Below are positions 15,734 to 23,742 of a stretch of DNA of 64,000 nt, in pieces. Source of the stretch: JBMOGA01 sp049318625 (GTDB taxonomy: Bacteria > Pseudomonadota > Alphaproteobacteria > Rhizobiales > Hyphomicrobiaceae); the NCBI GenBank assembly GCA_049318625.1, contig JBMOGA010000003.1, positions 62,001-126,000 on the forward strand. Direction: 5' to 3'. The notes under the pieces were generated by a model. It made no database searches and was not told where the DNA came from. It worked only from the letters and a program-made list of their open reading frames with translations. The position numbers were made by a program, and so were the translations under genes. Numbering within the stretch: position 1 is the first letter of the stretch; each line of letters opens with the position of its first letter.

Positions 15734-16540
15734 TCAACCGACCCTCGCCGTCTGTTGACGTGCTTGGGCGGCGTACTCTTCCATCACGAGGCTCCGGATA
15801 AAGGAGCGCAAGCGCCCGAATTCGGGATCCTCGTGAAGCGACTCGTCGCGTGGATAAGCGAATGGCACCTCGATAATCTGCCGGATGCGCGTCGGCCGAG
15901 CTGTCATGACAATGATCCGGCTCGACAGGTAGACCGCTTCCTCCACCGAGTGCGTGATCAGCATGACGGTTTTACCTTCCGCCTGAAGCACGTCGAGGAG
16001 AAGATCCTGCATCGCGGTTCTCGTCTGCGCGTCGAGTGCGCCGAAAGGCTCGTCCATCAACAGGAACTCCGGCCGCACGGCATAGGCACGTGCCAGCGCT
16101 AAACGTTGGCGCATGCCGCCCGAAAGGGTGCGGGGCCAGGCATCGGCAAAATCGGCGAGCCCCATCAGTCCCATGTAGCGCTCGACGACCTCGGCGCGCT
16201 CGGCCGCCCGTACCGAACTGGCTTTCAGATTGAGCCCGAAGGCGATGTTGTCCCGAACGGTAAGCCACGGGAACACACCGTACTCCTGGAACATCACACC
16301 GCGATCCGGGCCCGGCTGCGTGATGGGCTTGCCGTCCAGGCGAACGTCGCCGGACGTCGGACGCATGAATCCGGCCACCATGTTCATCATCGTGGTCTTC
16401 CCGCAGCCGGACGGCCCGATGACCGAGACGAACTCGCGATCCCGAATTTCATAGCTCACATCATCGACGACCTTGAGCTCCCCGTCCTTGGATGGGAACG
16501 ACACCGAAACGTGGTCGAAGGTGATCCGGACCCGGCTCAT
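15734..16540 (-). CDS. ABC transporter ATP-binding protein, SsuB/TauB type
   Basis: A 268-residue ATPase with Walker A GPSGCGKTT (about 42-50), Q-loop region EYGVFPWLTV, signature LSGGMRQRLALARA, Walker B FLLMDEPFGALD and the switch His in LITHSVEEA. This sequence set is typical of the nitrate/sulfonate/taurine importer ATPases. Its ATG overlaps the stop codon of the permease gene by 4 bases (ATGA), so the two are translationally coupled. The substrate-binding gene follows 24 bases downstream. Confidence 0.88.
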   Translation of the reverse strand: MSRVRITFDHVSVSFPSKDGELKVVDDVSYEIRDREFVSVIGPSGCGKTTMMNMVAGFMRPTSGDVRLDGKPITQPGPDRGVMFQEYGVFPWLTVRDNIAFGLNLKASSVRAAERAEVVERYMGLMGLADFADAWPRTLSGGMRQRLALARAYAVRPEFLLMDEPFGALDAQTRTAMQDLLLDVLQAEGKTVMLITHSVEEAVYLSSRIIVMTARPTRIRQIIEVPFAYPRDESLHEDPEFGRLRSFIRSLVMEEYAAQARQQTARVG

Positions 16541-17286
16541 GCAATGCGCTCCTGCCAGGCGAGCAGACGGTGGGTCAGGCTGCGCAAAGCAAGGTCCATG
16601 AAGAGAGCGATCAGACCGATGCAGATGATGCCGACATAGACGACGTCCAGCTGGAAGAACGACGAGGCGTTCTGGATCAGGGCGCCAAGCCCTTGCTGCG
16701 CGGCGATCAACTCCGATGCCACGAGCGTCGCCCAGGCGACCCCGAGCGCGACCCGAAGCGCCGTCAAAATGTGCGGCAACGCGAGCGGAACGACAACCTT
16801 GCGGAAAATCTCGCTGTCGGTGGCACCGAGCGTCCGAGACACCCGGATATAGATGGGATTGATCTGGGCAATGCCCTCGTACATGACGATCACGCCAGCG
16901 AAGAATGCCGAGTAGAACAGCACCACCGTCTTCGCAAGTTCATCGACGCCGAAATAGACGATGACGAGCGGTATCAGAGCGATCGGCGGCAGCGCCCGAA
17001 AGAAGTTTATGGGCGGATCCACGAATGTCCGCGCGCCTTTGTACCATCCGAGGATGAACCCCACCGGCACCGCGCAGGTGATGCCGAGCAGGACGCCGAC
17101 GAGCACGCGCCGCGTGGAGGTGAAGATGTCCATCGGCAGCCGCGTCTGTGCCAGATCCACGAACTGCTGAACAACGGCGTGCGGCGAGGGAACCAGCGCC
17201 GGATTGACCAAGCCGCTATTCCGGATGCCGTACCAGAAGACGAGAATCAAGGCCCAGGGAGCAGCGATCAAAGCGGCTCGACGCAC
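16537..17286 (-). CDS. ABC transporter permease, SsuC/TauC type
   Basis: A 249-residue inner-membrane protein with about six membrane helices and the BPD_transp_1 EAA region (SRTLGATDSEIFRKVVVPLALPHIL). A GTG at 17286 is taken as start, because a GAGGGAGAGA ribosome site lies just upstream and the resulting protein has the normal family length and starts at the first helix (AALIAAPWALILVFWY). An upstream ATG at 17334 would add 16 very basic residues and leave almost no room for a promoter. It is first in the operon and divergent from the GntR regulator at 17367, which likely controls both directions. Confidence 0.85.
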   Translation of the reverse strand: MRRAALIAAPWALILVFWYGIRNSGLVNPALVPSPHAVVQQFVDLAQTRLPMDIFTSTRRVLVGVLLGITCAVPVGFILGWYKGARTFVDPPINFFRALPPIALIPLVIVYFGVDELAKTVVLFYSAFFAGVIVMYEGIAQINPIYIRVSRTLGATDSEIFRKVVVPLALPHILTALRVALGVAWATLVASELIAAQQGLGALIQNASSFFQLDVVYVGIICIGLIALFMDLALRSLTHRLLAWQERIA

Positions 17287-17366
17287 GGCTCGTCTCTCCC
17301 TCGATGGTCGCCTATCTCTGGCGGCTCGATCCAAAACGTACTATGAATGGGACGTTAGGACAAGCG

Positions 17367-18104
17367 ATGGCTCAAAACGCACTGAAGCTACTCGGCGGCC
17401 GGTCGACACCACTCTATGCGCAACTGGCCGAGATCCTTCGCCAGCGCATAGAGCGCGGGAATTTCGCGCCGGGCGAAACCCTGCCGTCCATCGAGGAGTT
17501 GATGCTGGAATTCGCCGTCGCACGGGTCACCGTCCGGCAGGCGATCGCCAGATTGGCCGAGGATGGCCTGGTCTCGCCTCAGCGCGGGAGGGGCACGATT
17601 GTCACGCGCATGATCGAATTGCAGCGACCGTTGCGTGTCGAGACGACACTCGCCGCGCTGGTCGACATGTATCGAAACGACTCGCCCGAACTCCTGAACG
17701 TTTCCGAAGACAGCGCCGCGCCTGCGATCTCGCCGAGCGAGGGCGAACTGGCGCCACGCTATCTGCACATGCGGCGGGTTCATTCACGCGAGGGTCGGCG
17801 CTACTGCGTGATCTCGATCTTTCTGGATCGACGCGTTTTCGCCCAGGCCCCCCAGCGCTTCCGCCGCGAAGTCGTGCTCCCCGTATTGTTTTCGCTGCCT
17901 GGCATCAAGGTCTCGCGAGCCAAGCAGACTCTCACCATCGGAACCGCCGACGATGAGGTGGCAAGCCTGATCGGCCAACCCGCCGGCTCGCCCGTGGCTC
18001 ATGTCCGCCGCGTCCTCACCAATCCCGACGGCACGGTGATCTACCTGGCCGAAGTGACCTACCGTGGCGATTTCATCTGCCTGGAAATGGATTTGCAGCC
18101 TTGA
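17367..18104 (+). CDS. GntR-family transcriptional regulator (HutC/UTRA subfamily)
   Basis: A 245-residue regulator. Residues about 12-75 form the winged helix (PLYAQLAEILRQRIERGNFAPGETLPS, then ARVTVRQAIARLAEDGLV). Residues about 95-240 form a UTRA effector-binding domain ending VIYLAEVTYRGDFICLEMDL. ATG 17367 has an AGGA site at 17357-17360; in-frame ATG 17343 is less well placed. It is divergent from the SsuABC-like/GMC operon and 16 bases upstream of an enolase-superfamily gene on its own strand. It probably represses both until the substrate or a metabolite binds. Confidence 0.85.
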   Translation: MAQNALKLLGGRSTPLYAQLAEILRQRIERGNFAPGETLPSIEELMLEFAVARVTVRQAIARLAEDGLVSPQRGRGTIVTRMIELQRPLRVETTLAALVDMYRNDSPELLNVSEDSAAPAISPSEGELAPRYLHMRRVHSREGRRYCVISIFLDRRVFAQAPQRFRREVVLPVLFSLPGIKVSRAKQTLTIGTADDEVASLIGQPAGSPVAHVRRVLTNPDGTVIYLAEVTYRGDFICLEMDLQP

Positions 18105-18120
18105 CGGAAAGCGGGACCAG

Positions 18121-19257
18121 ATGAGCACAACACTGAGGATCCGTCGCGTCTCGGCTCGCGTCTACCGTTACCCCTTGGAAACACCCGTCACGACGTCATT
18201 CGGTTCGATGCGGGACCGGCCTGCCGTATTCACTGAAGTCGAAGACGCCGACGGAACCATCGGCTACGGCGAAATCTGGTGCAATTTTCCCGCCTGCGGC
18301 GCAGAACACCGGGCGAGACTGCTGGCCTCGGTCATGGCACCACTGCTGTGTGGCGCGGACTTCGCACACCCCACCCAACCCTTTGCCCTGCTGACCGGGA
18401 AAACCGCCGTCCTGGCCATCCAAAGTGGCGAACAAGGCCCGATGGCTCAGGTCATCGCCGGCATCGACACCGCCGTCTGGGACCTGGCGGCGCGAAAGGC
18501 CGGCCAGCCTCTGTGGCGCTTCCTCGGTGGCGCCAGCCCGGCCATCAAGGTCTATGCCAGCGGCCTCAACCCCGACCACCCCGAACGGCTGGCAGAAGCG
18601 CGACAGGCGGACGGCCATACCGCGTTCAAACTCAAGATCGGCTTCGGCCTCGATCGTGATCTCGCCAACCTCACCATCCTGCGCCAAACGCTGGGCGCGG
18701 ACGCCAAGCTCATGGTGGATGCGAACCAAGCCTGGGATCTCGAAACGGCCTGCCGTATCGCACCCCGCCTCGGCACGTTCGATCTGGGATGGCTCGAGGA
18801 ACCGATCAGAGCCGACCGGCCATGGAGCGACTGGAAAGCCCTGGCCGCCGCCTCCCCTGTGCCGTTGGCGGCCGGGGAGAACATCGCGGGCGAAGCCGAT
18901 TTCGAGGCTGCGCTTGCAACGAACATATTGCGCGTCGTGCAGCCCGACATGGCGAAATGGGGCGGGTACACGGGATGCCTGCCGATCGCGCGCAGGATCA
19001 GGGAGTCCGCCGCAACATTCTGCCCCCACTACCTGGGGGCCGGCATCGGTCTTCTGGCGTCGGCGCACTTGCTGGCAGCCGCCGGTGGCGACGGCATGCT
19101 CGAGATCGACGCGAATCCGAACCCGCTGAGATCTCTCCTCGCAGGGCCGCTCGAGACGATCCAAAACGGCCGAGCGGAGCTGAGTGACGCGCCGGGCCTC
19201 GGCCTGGTTCCCGACTTCAGCAGTCTCCAGCCGTACGCGGCGCATCTGGCCGGCTGA
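18121..19257 (+). CDS. mandelate racemase / muconate lactonizing enzyme family protein
   Basis: A 378-residue enolase-superfamily enzyme that abstracts a proton next to a carboxylate. It has a capping domain (about 5-130) and a barrel with the KxK motif (FKLKIGF), metal ligands Asp (LMVDANQAWD), Glu (WLEEPI) and Glu (AAGENIAG), the DMAKWGG strand and a catalytic His in CPHYLGAG. The His/Asp dyad points to the mandelate racemase or acid-sugar dehydratase side of the family rather than to muconate cycloisomerases. It starts 16 bases after the GntR gene, so it is very likely co-transcribed. Substrate probably a hydroxy acid linked to the neighbouring importer. Confidence 0.82.
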   Translation: MSTTLRIRRVSARVYRYPLETPVTTSFGSMRDRPAVFTEVEDADGTIGYGEIWCNFPACGAEHRARLLASVMAPLLCGADFAHPTQPFALLTGKTAVLAIQSGEQGPMAQVIAGIDTAVWDLAARKAGQPLWRFLGGASPAIKVYASGLNPDHPERLAEARQADGHTAFKLKIGFGLDRDLANLTILRQTLGADAKLMVDANQAWDLETACRIAPRLGTFDLGWLEEPIRADRPWSDWKALAAASPVPLAAGENIAGEADFEAALATNILRVVQPDMAKWGGYTGCLPIARRIRESAATFCPHYLGAGIGLLASAHLLAAAGGDGMLEIDANPNPLRSLLAGPLETIQNGRAELSDAPGLGLVPDFSSLQPYAAHLAG

Positions 19258-19272
19258 CGGTGGCGGGCCGCG

Positions 19273-19293
19273 CGATGCGCCCTCACCGCATCG
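19273..19293 (+). terminator. 7-bp hairpin after the enolase-superfamily gene
   Basis: CGATGCG (19273-19279) pairs with CGCATCG (19287-19293) around a 7-base loop, 15 bases after the stop codon. No U-run follows. It lies in the convergent gap before the SDR gene on the opposite strand. Confidence 0.4.
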
Positions 19294-19396
19294 GGCCGTC
19301 GAGCGCGACGCGAACTGATGTGATGGTCGGATGCCTCGGAAACCGTCGCAAGCGCGGCCGCGAGGCCCCACATCCGCAATCAAACTCAGTTCGTCT

Positions 19397-20179
19397 TCAG
19401 ATGCCGCGCGTCCAACCGCCGTCGATATCGATGCTGGCGCCCTCGATGTAGGCGGCATGCTCGGACAGCAGAAAAGCCGTCACGCGCGCCAGTTCGTCCA
19501 CGTGCCCGAACCGTCGCACGCCGATCTCACGGCACAGCTGCGCGCCGGCCTCCGCGATCGTGATCCCCTGTTTCGAGGCCGTCTGTTCGAGCTTCTTGGT
19601 GAGCCGAGACGTATCGAAATACCCCGGATTGATGCAGTTCACCCGAACCTGATCCCGCCGCCCGATATCGGCCAGGGCCTTCGTGAAATTCACGAGCGCC
19701 GAATTGACGGGTCCGCCGATCGTGAAATCGGCCGTCGGGGTATGAGCGGCCACGCCGATGATGTTGACGATGCTGCCCTGCGTCGCATTGAGTTGCGGCC
19801 ACGCTGCCCGGCACATGCGGACAGTGCCGAAGAATTTCAGCGAGAAACCCGATTGCCAGTCCTCCTCCGTCAACTGGAAAAAATCGCCGCGCTTGGTGGC
19901 GCCGGCCGAGTTGACGAGAAGGTCGAGCTTGCCCAGCGCCTCGACCGCGCGTCCCACAACGACGTCTGGCGACGCCGGATCCTGCAGGTCGGCCGGAATC
20001 GCGACCGCACGCACGCCATCGCGCCGCAGATCGGCAGCGATCGACTCGAGCAGGCCCGCGTCACGCGACGTCAACGCCACATCACAGCCCTGGCGCGCCA
20101 ACTCCCGCGCGATGCTTTCGCCGATCCCGCGGCTCGAACCCGTGACGAGTGCGACTTTGCCGCGAAGCTTGAGGTCCAT
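19397..20179 (-). CDS. SDR-family protein lacking the canonical catalytic residues
   Basis: A 260-residue classical-SDR-like protein. The cofactor site TGSSRGIGESIA (about 14-25) and the NSAG motif (NSAGATK) are intact, and the C-terminal IEGASIDIDGGW block is normal. The active site is not. Where the family has Tyr-X3-Lys, aligned by SALVNFTKALA, this protein reads Gly-Gly-Pro-Val-Asn, so both Tyr and Lys are missing. The Ser of NISS is Gly in NIIGVAA. ATG 20179 follows a GGGAGTGGAG ribosome site. Either it uses a different mechanism or it is a binding or structural protein. It is convergent with the enolase-superfamily gene and divergent from a beta-hydroxyacid dehydrogenase. Confidence 0.78.
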   Translation of the reverse strand: MDLKLRGKVALVTGSSRGIGESIARELARQGCDVALTSRDAGLLESIAADLRRDGVRAVAIPADLQDPASPDVVVGRAVEALGKLDLLVNSAGATKRGDFFQLTEEDWQSGFSLKFFGTVRMCRAAWPQLNATQGSIVNIIGVAAHTPTADFTIGGPVNSALVNFTKALADIGRRDQVRVNCINPGYFDTSRLTKKLEQTASKQGITIAEAGAQLCREIGVRRFGHVDELARVTAFLLSEHAAYIEGASIDIDGGWTRGI

Positions 20180-20339
20180 TCGCTCCACTCCCTCTATCCT
20201 GGCGTCTGCGCCAACCATAGCCCGCCACGACCGGCGTCGAGACATGACGAACCGGCGGGCCTCCCCTTGAATTCCCCACTGCTACCGGCGTCGCCGCCAT
20301 GCTATCCAGATCGCAAAGACGCACAGATGGGGGAACGTG

Positions 20340-21242
20340 ATGGCCGCCGACAAAGTCGCATTCATCGGCACGGGCGCAATGGGCGAGCCGATGTCGGCGC
20401 GTCTCCTGCAGGCGGGCTTTCCGTTGACCATTCATAGCCGGACACGAGCCCGGGCCGCGGCCCTGCTCGCCGGCGGCGCCGCTTGGGCCGACAGCGTCGC
20501 CGACGCCGGCCGGTCCGCGAAGATCGTCCTGACGTGCCTGCCGAGCAACGAGATCACCGAAGAGGTGCTGATCGGATCCGGCGGCATCATCACGTGCGCC
20601 GGTGTCGCCTGCGTCGTCGATTTCTCGACGTCGGGCCCCGCCATCGCGAGCCGCATCGGAAGCCGCCTGGCGGAGAAAGGAATTGCGTTCATCGACGCTC
20701 CCGTCACCGGCGGCGTGCCACGCGCGAAAACCGGCGCCCTGACGATCATCACCGCCGGAGCGCCCGCAGCCATCGAGATGGTGCGCCCGGTCCTGTCCGC
20801 GCTCGGCACGAACATCTTCGTGGCGGGCACCGAGCCGGGACAGGCGCAGACCGTCAAGCTCATCAACAACATGCTGAACTATCTGGCGCTCGCCGCCACA
20901 TCGGAGGCGATGGTCCTCGGCGCCAAGGCCGGCCTCGATGCCAAGCTGGTGCTGGACGTGCTCAACACCGGCACCGGCAAGAACTCCGCAACCGAAGTGA
21001 AGTTCCCGAAATCCGTCCTGCCGCGGACGTTCGACTACGGCTCCACCAACTATACGGTCGGCAAGGATCTCGGCCTGTTCCTCGACGAGGCCGAGCGGCT
21101 CGGCGTGCGCACCCCCATCGCCTCGCAATTGGCGGGCCTGTGGGAGACCTGGACCGCCGATCACGCGAAGGAAGACCTCACCACGATCGTCAAGATGTTC
21201 GAATCGTGGGCCGGCGGGGTCGAGGTGCGCGGTCGGAGCTGA
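20340..21242 (+). CDS. NAD(P)-dependent beta-hydroxyacid dehydrogenase (3-hydroxyisobutyrate dehydrogenase family)
   Basis: A 300-residue enzyme with N-terminal Rossmann motif FIGTGAMGEPMSARLL, substrate-binding block FIDAPVTGG (about 116-124) and catalytic Lys in VKLINNML (about residue 171). Members oxidise 3-hydroxyisobutyrate or reduce tartronate semialdehyde and related compounds. ATG 20340 is preferred over the adjacent GTG 20337, because the GGGGG site (20329-20333) is then 6 bases away. It is convergent with the MmgE/PrpD gene, whose stop codon lies 5 bases beyond its own. Substrate not determined. Confidence 0.85.
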   Translation: MAADKVAFIGTGAMGEPMSARLLQAGFPLTIHSRTRARAAALLAGGAAWADSVADAGRSAKIVLTCLPSNEITEEVLIGSGGIITCAGVACVVDFSTSGPAIASRIGSRLAEKGIAFIDAPVTGGVPRAKTGALTIITAGAPAAIEMVRPVLSALGTNIFVAGTEPGQAQTVKLINNMLNYLALAATSEAMVLGAKAGLDAKLVLDVLNTGTGKNSATEVKFPKSVLPRTFDYGSTNYTVGKDLGLFLDEAERLGVRTPIASQLAGLWETWTADHAKEDLTTIVKMFESWAGGVEVRGRS

Positions 21243-21247
21243 CCGCA

Positions 21248-22594
21248 TCAGTCGACACCTCCACCCCCGGCGAATGCCAACAACTGGCCGACATCCGCCG
21301 ACCGGTCCAGGGACCAGACGGCGTCGATCAATCGATCGACGTCGACGCCGCGACCGCCGAGTTCCGCGAGATCGCGAACCTTGCGTTCGAGGTCCCGGTC
21401 CGACAGCGGCCGCTCGAGACTGCCAAGGGCCTGATCGATCCGTTGCGTATGGGTCGCGCCCTCTGTTGTCCGCACGGTCACGATGGCGGCTTCGACCGGA
21501 CAGCGCTCGTCGACAACCGCCTTGACGCGACGGCGCAACGCGTCGATGGCCGGCTCGAAGATGACCGGCTCGCTGAATTCCCGCACACCCGCCTTGCGGT
21601 GCACGATCGCTATGGCGACACAATGGTGCAGACTGAGCTTCGATACGCGATCGTCCACGACCATCGGCCGGTCGGCGCGCGCGAGAAGCAGCGGATTGCC
21701 CCGCACCTCGACCTCGGCGACGCGATCCGCGGTCAGATCATGCTCCGCTGCCAGCGCCAGCGCCGCATCGATCACCGGCGCCAGAACGATGCCGCAGGGG
21801 TAGGCCTTGTAGGCGTTCTTCATCAACTCCCAACTCGCCCCGAGACCGCGCACGAGCCCCTCGGCATCCAAATCGTCGGACCGCGAGGCGGCCCAGCCGC
21901 GCGCCCCATCGATGGCACCGGGCGCAGCCGTCAAACCCTTTTCCGCGAACAGGGCCGCCAGCAAGCCATTGCGGGCCGAATTCCCCATCTGCACATTCTT
22001 TGCGCCGGTCGGCAGGTTTTCGACGAGGCCGGCCGATTGCGAGGCCGCGATGCCGAGCGCATGCGCGGTGCTGGCCGCATCGAGCCCCAACACCCGGGCC
22101 GCTGCACCGGCGGCACCGAACACGCCACACGTGGCGGTGATGTGCGACCCGCGCGCGTAGTGCCCGGGCGAAACCGCCATCCCGACGCGGCACGCGATCT
22201 CGACACCGAGCGCGAAAGCATGCACCAACTCGGCCCCGCTGATGCGGCGTGTCTCGGCCAACGCAAGAAGCGGGGAGAGCACGGGCGCGGTCGGATGGAT
22301 GACCGTCTGCAGGTGCGTGTCGTCGAACTCCAGAACGTTGGCGTTGAGCGTGTTCATGAACGAGGCCGTCGCCATATCGACGCGCAGCGGCGAGCCGATG
22401 ATGGTCGCCTCGGCCGGCCCCGCAAAGCGGCGCAGCACGCCGAGCGTTTCGGCACCCGCCGGATCGAACCATCCACCGAGCGCCGTGCCGAAATAGTTCA
22501 GGATGGACCGCTTGGCCTCCCGCAGCACATGGGGCGGAAGGCTGCCAGCATCGTGCTGCGCCACGAAGCCAGCAAGAACCGAGGTCGAACTCAA
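21248..22594 (-). CDS. MmgE/PrpD family protein
   Basis: A 448-residue protein of the family containing 2-methylcitrate dehydratase (PrpD) and cis-aconitate decarboxylase. Family blocks seen are EFDDTHLQTVIHPTAPVL near residue 80, ARGSHITATCGVFGAAGAAA in the middle and KAYPCGIVLAPVIDAAL. A TTG at 22594 is taken as the start: it has a good AAGGGA ribosome site and gives family length. A GTG at 22630 lies inside a hairpin. It is the last gene of a tctB-tctA-bug-mmgE/prpD operon, so it likely acts on a tricarboxylate or dicarboxylate imported by that system; the exact reaction is unknown. Confidence 0.82.
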   Translation of the reverse strand: MSSTSVLAGFVAQHDAGSLPPHVLREAKRSILNYFGTALGGWFDPAGAETLGVLRRFAGPAEATIIGSPLRVDMATASFMNTLNANVLEFDDTHLQTVIHPTAPVLSPLLALAETRRISGAELVHAFALGVEIACRVGMAVSPGHYARGSHITATCGVFGAAGAAARVLGLDAASTAHALGIAASQSAGLVENLPTGAKNVQMGNSARNGLLAALFAEKGLTAAPGAIDGARGWAASRSDDLDAEGLVRGLGASWELMKNAYKAYPCGIVLAPVIDAALALAAEHDLTADRVAEVEVRGNPLLLARADRPMVVDDRVSKLSLHHCVAIAIVHRKAGVREFSEPVIFEPAIDALRRRVKAVVDERCPVEAAIVTVRTTEGATHTQRIDQALGSLERPLSDRDLERKVRDLAELGGRGVDVDRLIDAVWSLDRSADVGQLLAFAGGGGVD

Positions 22595-22624
22595 AGCAGT
22601 ATCCCTTGCATGACGAAATGCGGA

Positions 22625-22643
22625 GGACACCGGATCGGTGTCC
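22625..22643 (-). terminator. 8-bp hairpin between bug and mmgE/prpD genes
   Basis: GGACACCG (22625-22632), loop GAT, CGGTGTCC (22636-22643), perfect pairing, 13 bases after the stop of the substrate-binding gene. No U-run follows on the minus strand. It probably protects the 3' end of, or partly terminates, the abundant binding-protein message. Confidence 0.5.
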
Positions 22644-22656
22644 CCCGCTCCGGTGT

Positions 22657-23634
22657 TCAGTCGGCGACCTTGATCTTCGCGCGATCGACGATATCGCGGA
22701 ATTTCTCGATCTCGGCCTTGATGAAGGTGCCCACCTGCGCCGGCGACATGTAGTCGACCTCGATACCCTGATCGCGCAGCTTGGTCGCAATGTCTGGCCG
22801 CTTCATCACCGTGTAGAGCGCATCGTTGATTTTCGTCACGATGGCCGGATCGAGGCCCGCCGGCCCGATCACCGCATACCACTCGGTGACCGCGAAACCC
22901 GGCAGGTTGGCGGCTTCGGCGACCGTCGGCAGTTCAGGCAGCACAGGCGAGCGCGCGGCGCTGGTGACGGCCAGCGGCCGCACCCGGCCCGACTGCACGT
23001 GCGGCAGGATGGAGGCGAAGTTGCCGAACATCATCTGCACCTGTCCGCCGACCACATCGTTGATGGCCGGCCCGCCGCCCCGGTAGGGCACATGGACGAT
23101 ATCGATACCGGCGCCGAGCTTCAGCAACTCGCCCGAGAAGTGCTGAGATGTTCCGTTACCGGAAGTCCCGTGATGAATCGAACCCGGCTTGCTGCGCGCC
23201 AGTTCGATCAGTTCCTTCATCGACTTGGCGGGAACCGACGGATGGACCACGACGATGTTCGACACGCGACCGAGGAACGCGATCGGCGTGACGTCCTTGA
23301 CCGCGTCGTAGGGCAGCTTCGACTGCAGCGAGACATTGGAGGCGTGAACGCTGATGATCGTCCCGATGGTATAGCCGTCGGGCGCCGACCGCACGGTCGC
23401 CTCGGTCCCTACGATGGTGCCGCCGCCCGCCTTGTTCTCGATGACGATCGGTTGTCCGAGCACTTCGCTCAGCGGTGTCTGGAGTAGCCGCGCCAGAATA
23501 TCGTTGGTGCCGCCGGGTGGATTGCCGACGATCAGTCGCACGGGTTTCGACGGCCAATTCTGCGCCTGAGCCACGGATGGCAGGATCGCAGCGCCAACGA
23601 GCGCCAAGGCCAACGTAAGAGATTTGAGCTTCAT
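22657..23634 (-). CDS. tripartite tricarboxylate transporter substrate-binding protein (Bug/TctC)
   Basis: A 325-residue periplasmic binding protein of the Bug family. The signal peptide ends near VAQAQ (about residue 24). Family landmarks are WPSKPVRLIVGNPPGGTNDILAR, the KSMKELIELARSKPG segment, and VPYRGGGPAINDVVGGQVQMMF. ATG 23634 has a strong GGAGAGGA site. The matching membrane subunits TctA and TctB are encoded just upstream in the same operon. Ligands in the family include citrate, other carboxylates and aromatic acids; this one is not identified. Confidence 0.9.
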   Translation of the reverse strand: MKLKSLTLALALVGAAILPSVAQAQNWPSKPVRLIVGNPPGGTNDILARLLQTPLSEVLGQPIVIENKAGGGTIVGTEATVRSAPDGYTIGTIISVHASNVSLQSKLPYDAVKDVTPIAFLGRVSNIVVVHPSVPAKSMKELIELARSKPGSIHHGTSGNGTSQHFSGELLKLGAGIDIVHVPYRGGGPAINDVVGGQVQMMFGNFASILPHVQSGRVRPLAVTSAARSPVLPELPTVAEAANLPGFAVTEWYAVIGPAGLDPAIVTKINDALYTVMKRPDIATKLRDQGIEVDYMSPAQVGTFIKAEIEKFRDIVDRAKIKVAD

Positions 23635-23712
23635 GGGTTTTCCTCTCCCTGGATGCAGGACTTTGTACCGGTCGATCTGGGATGGTCCTGTCTGCCCAGA
23701 TCCTGTCACACG

Positions 23713-23733
23713 GGTGCCGGCACCGCCGGCACC
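23713..23733 (-). terminator. 9-bp hairpin between tctA and bug genes
   Basis: GGTGCCGGC (23713-23721), loop ACC, GCCGGCACC (23725-23733), perfect pairing, in the 108-base gap between the TctA stop and the binding-protein start. There is no U-run. It can uncouple the high expression of the binding protein from that of the permease. Confidence 0.5.
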
Positions 23734-23742
23734 AGCGGTTTC

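Noticed and set aside
17335..17356. AACGT-N12-ACGTT inverted repeat before the GntR gene as its operator
   Set aside because: Five-base arms with a 12-base gap occur often by chance and do not match a known GntR/HutC operator; kept out of the feature list.
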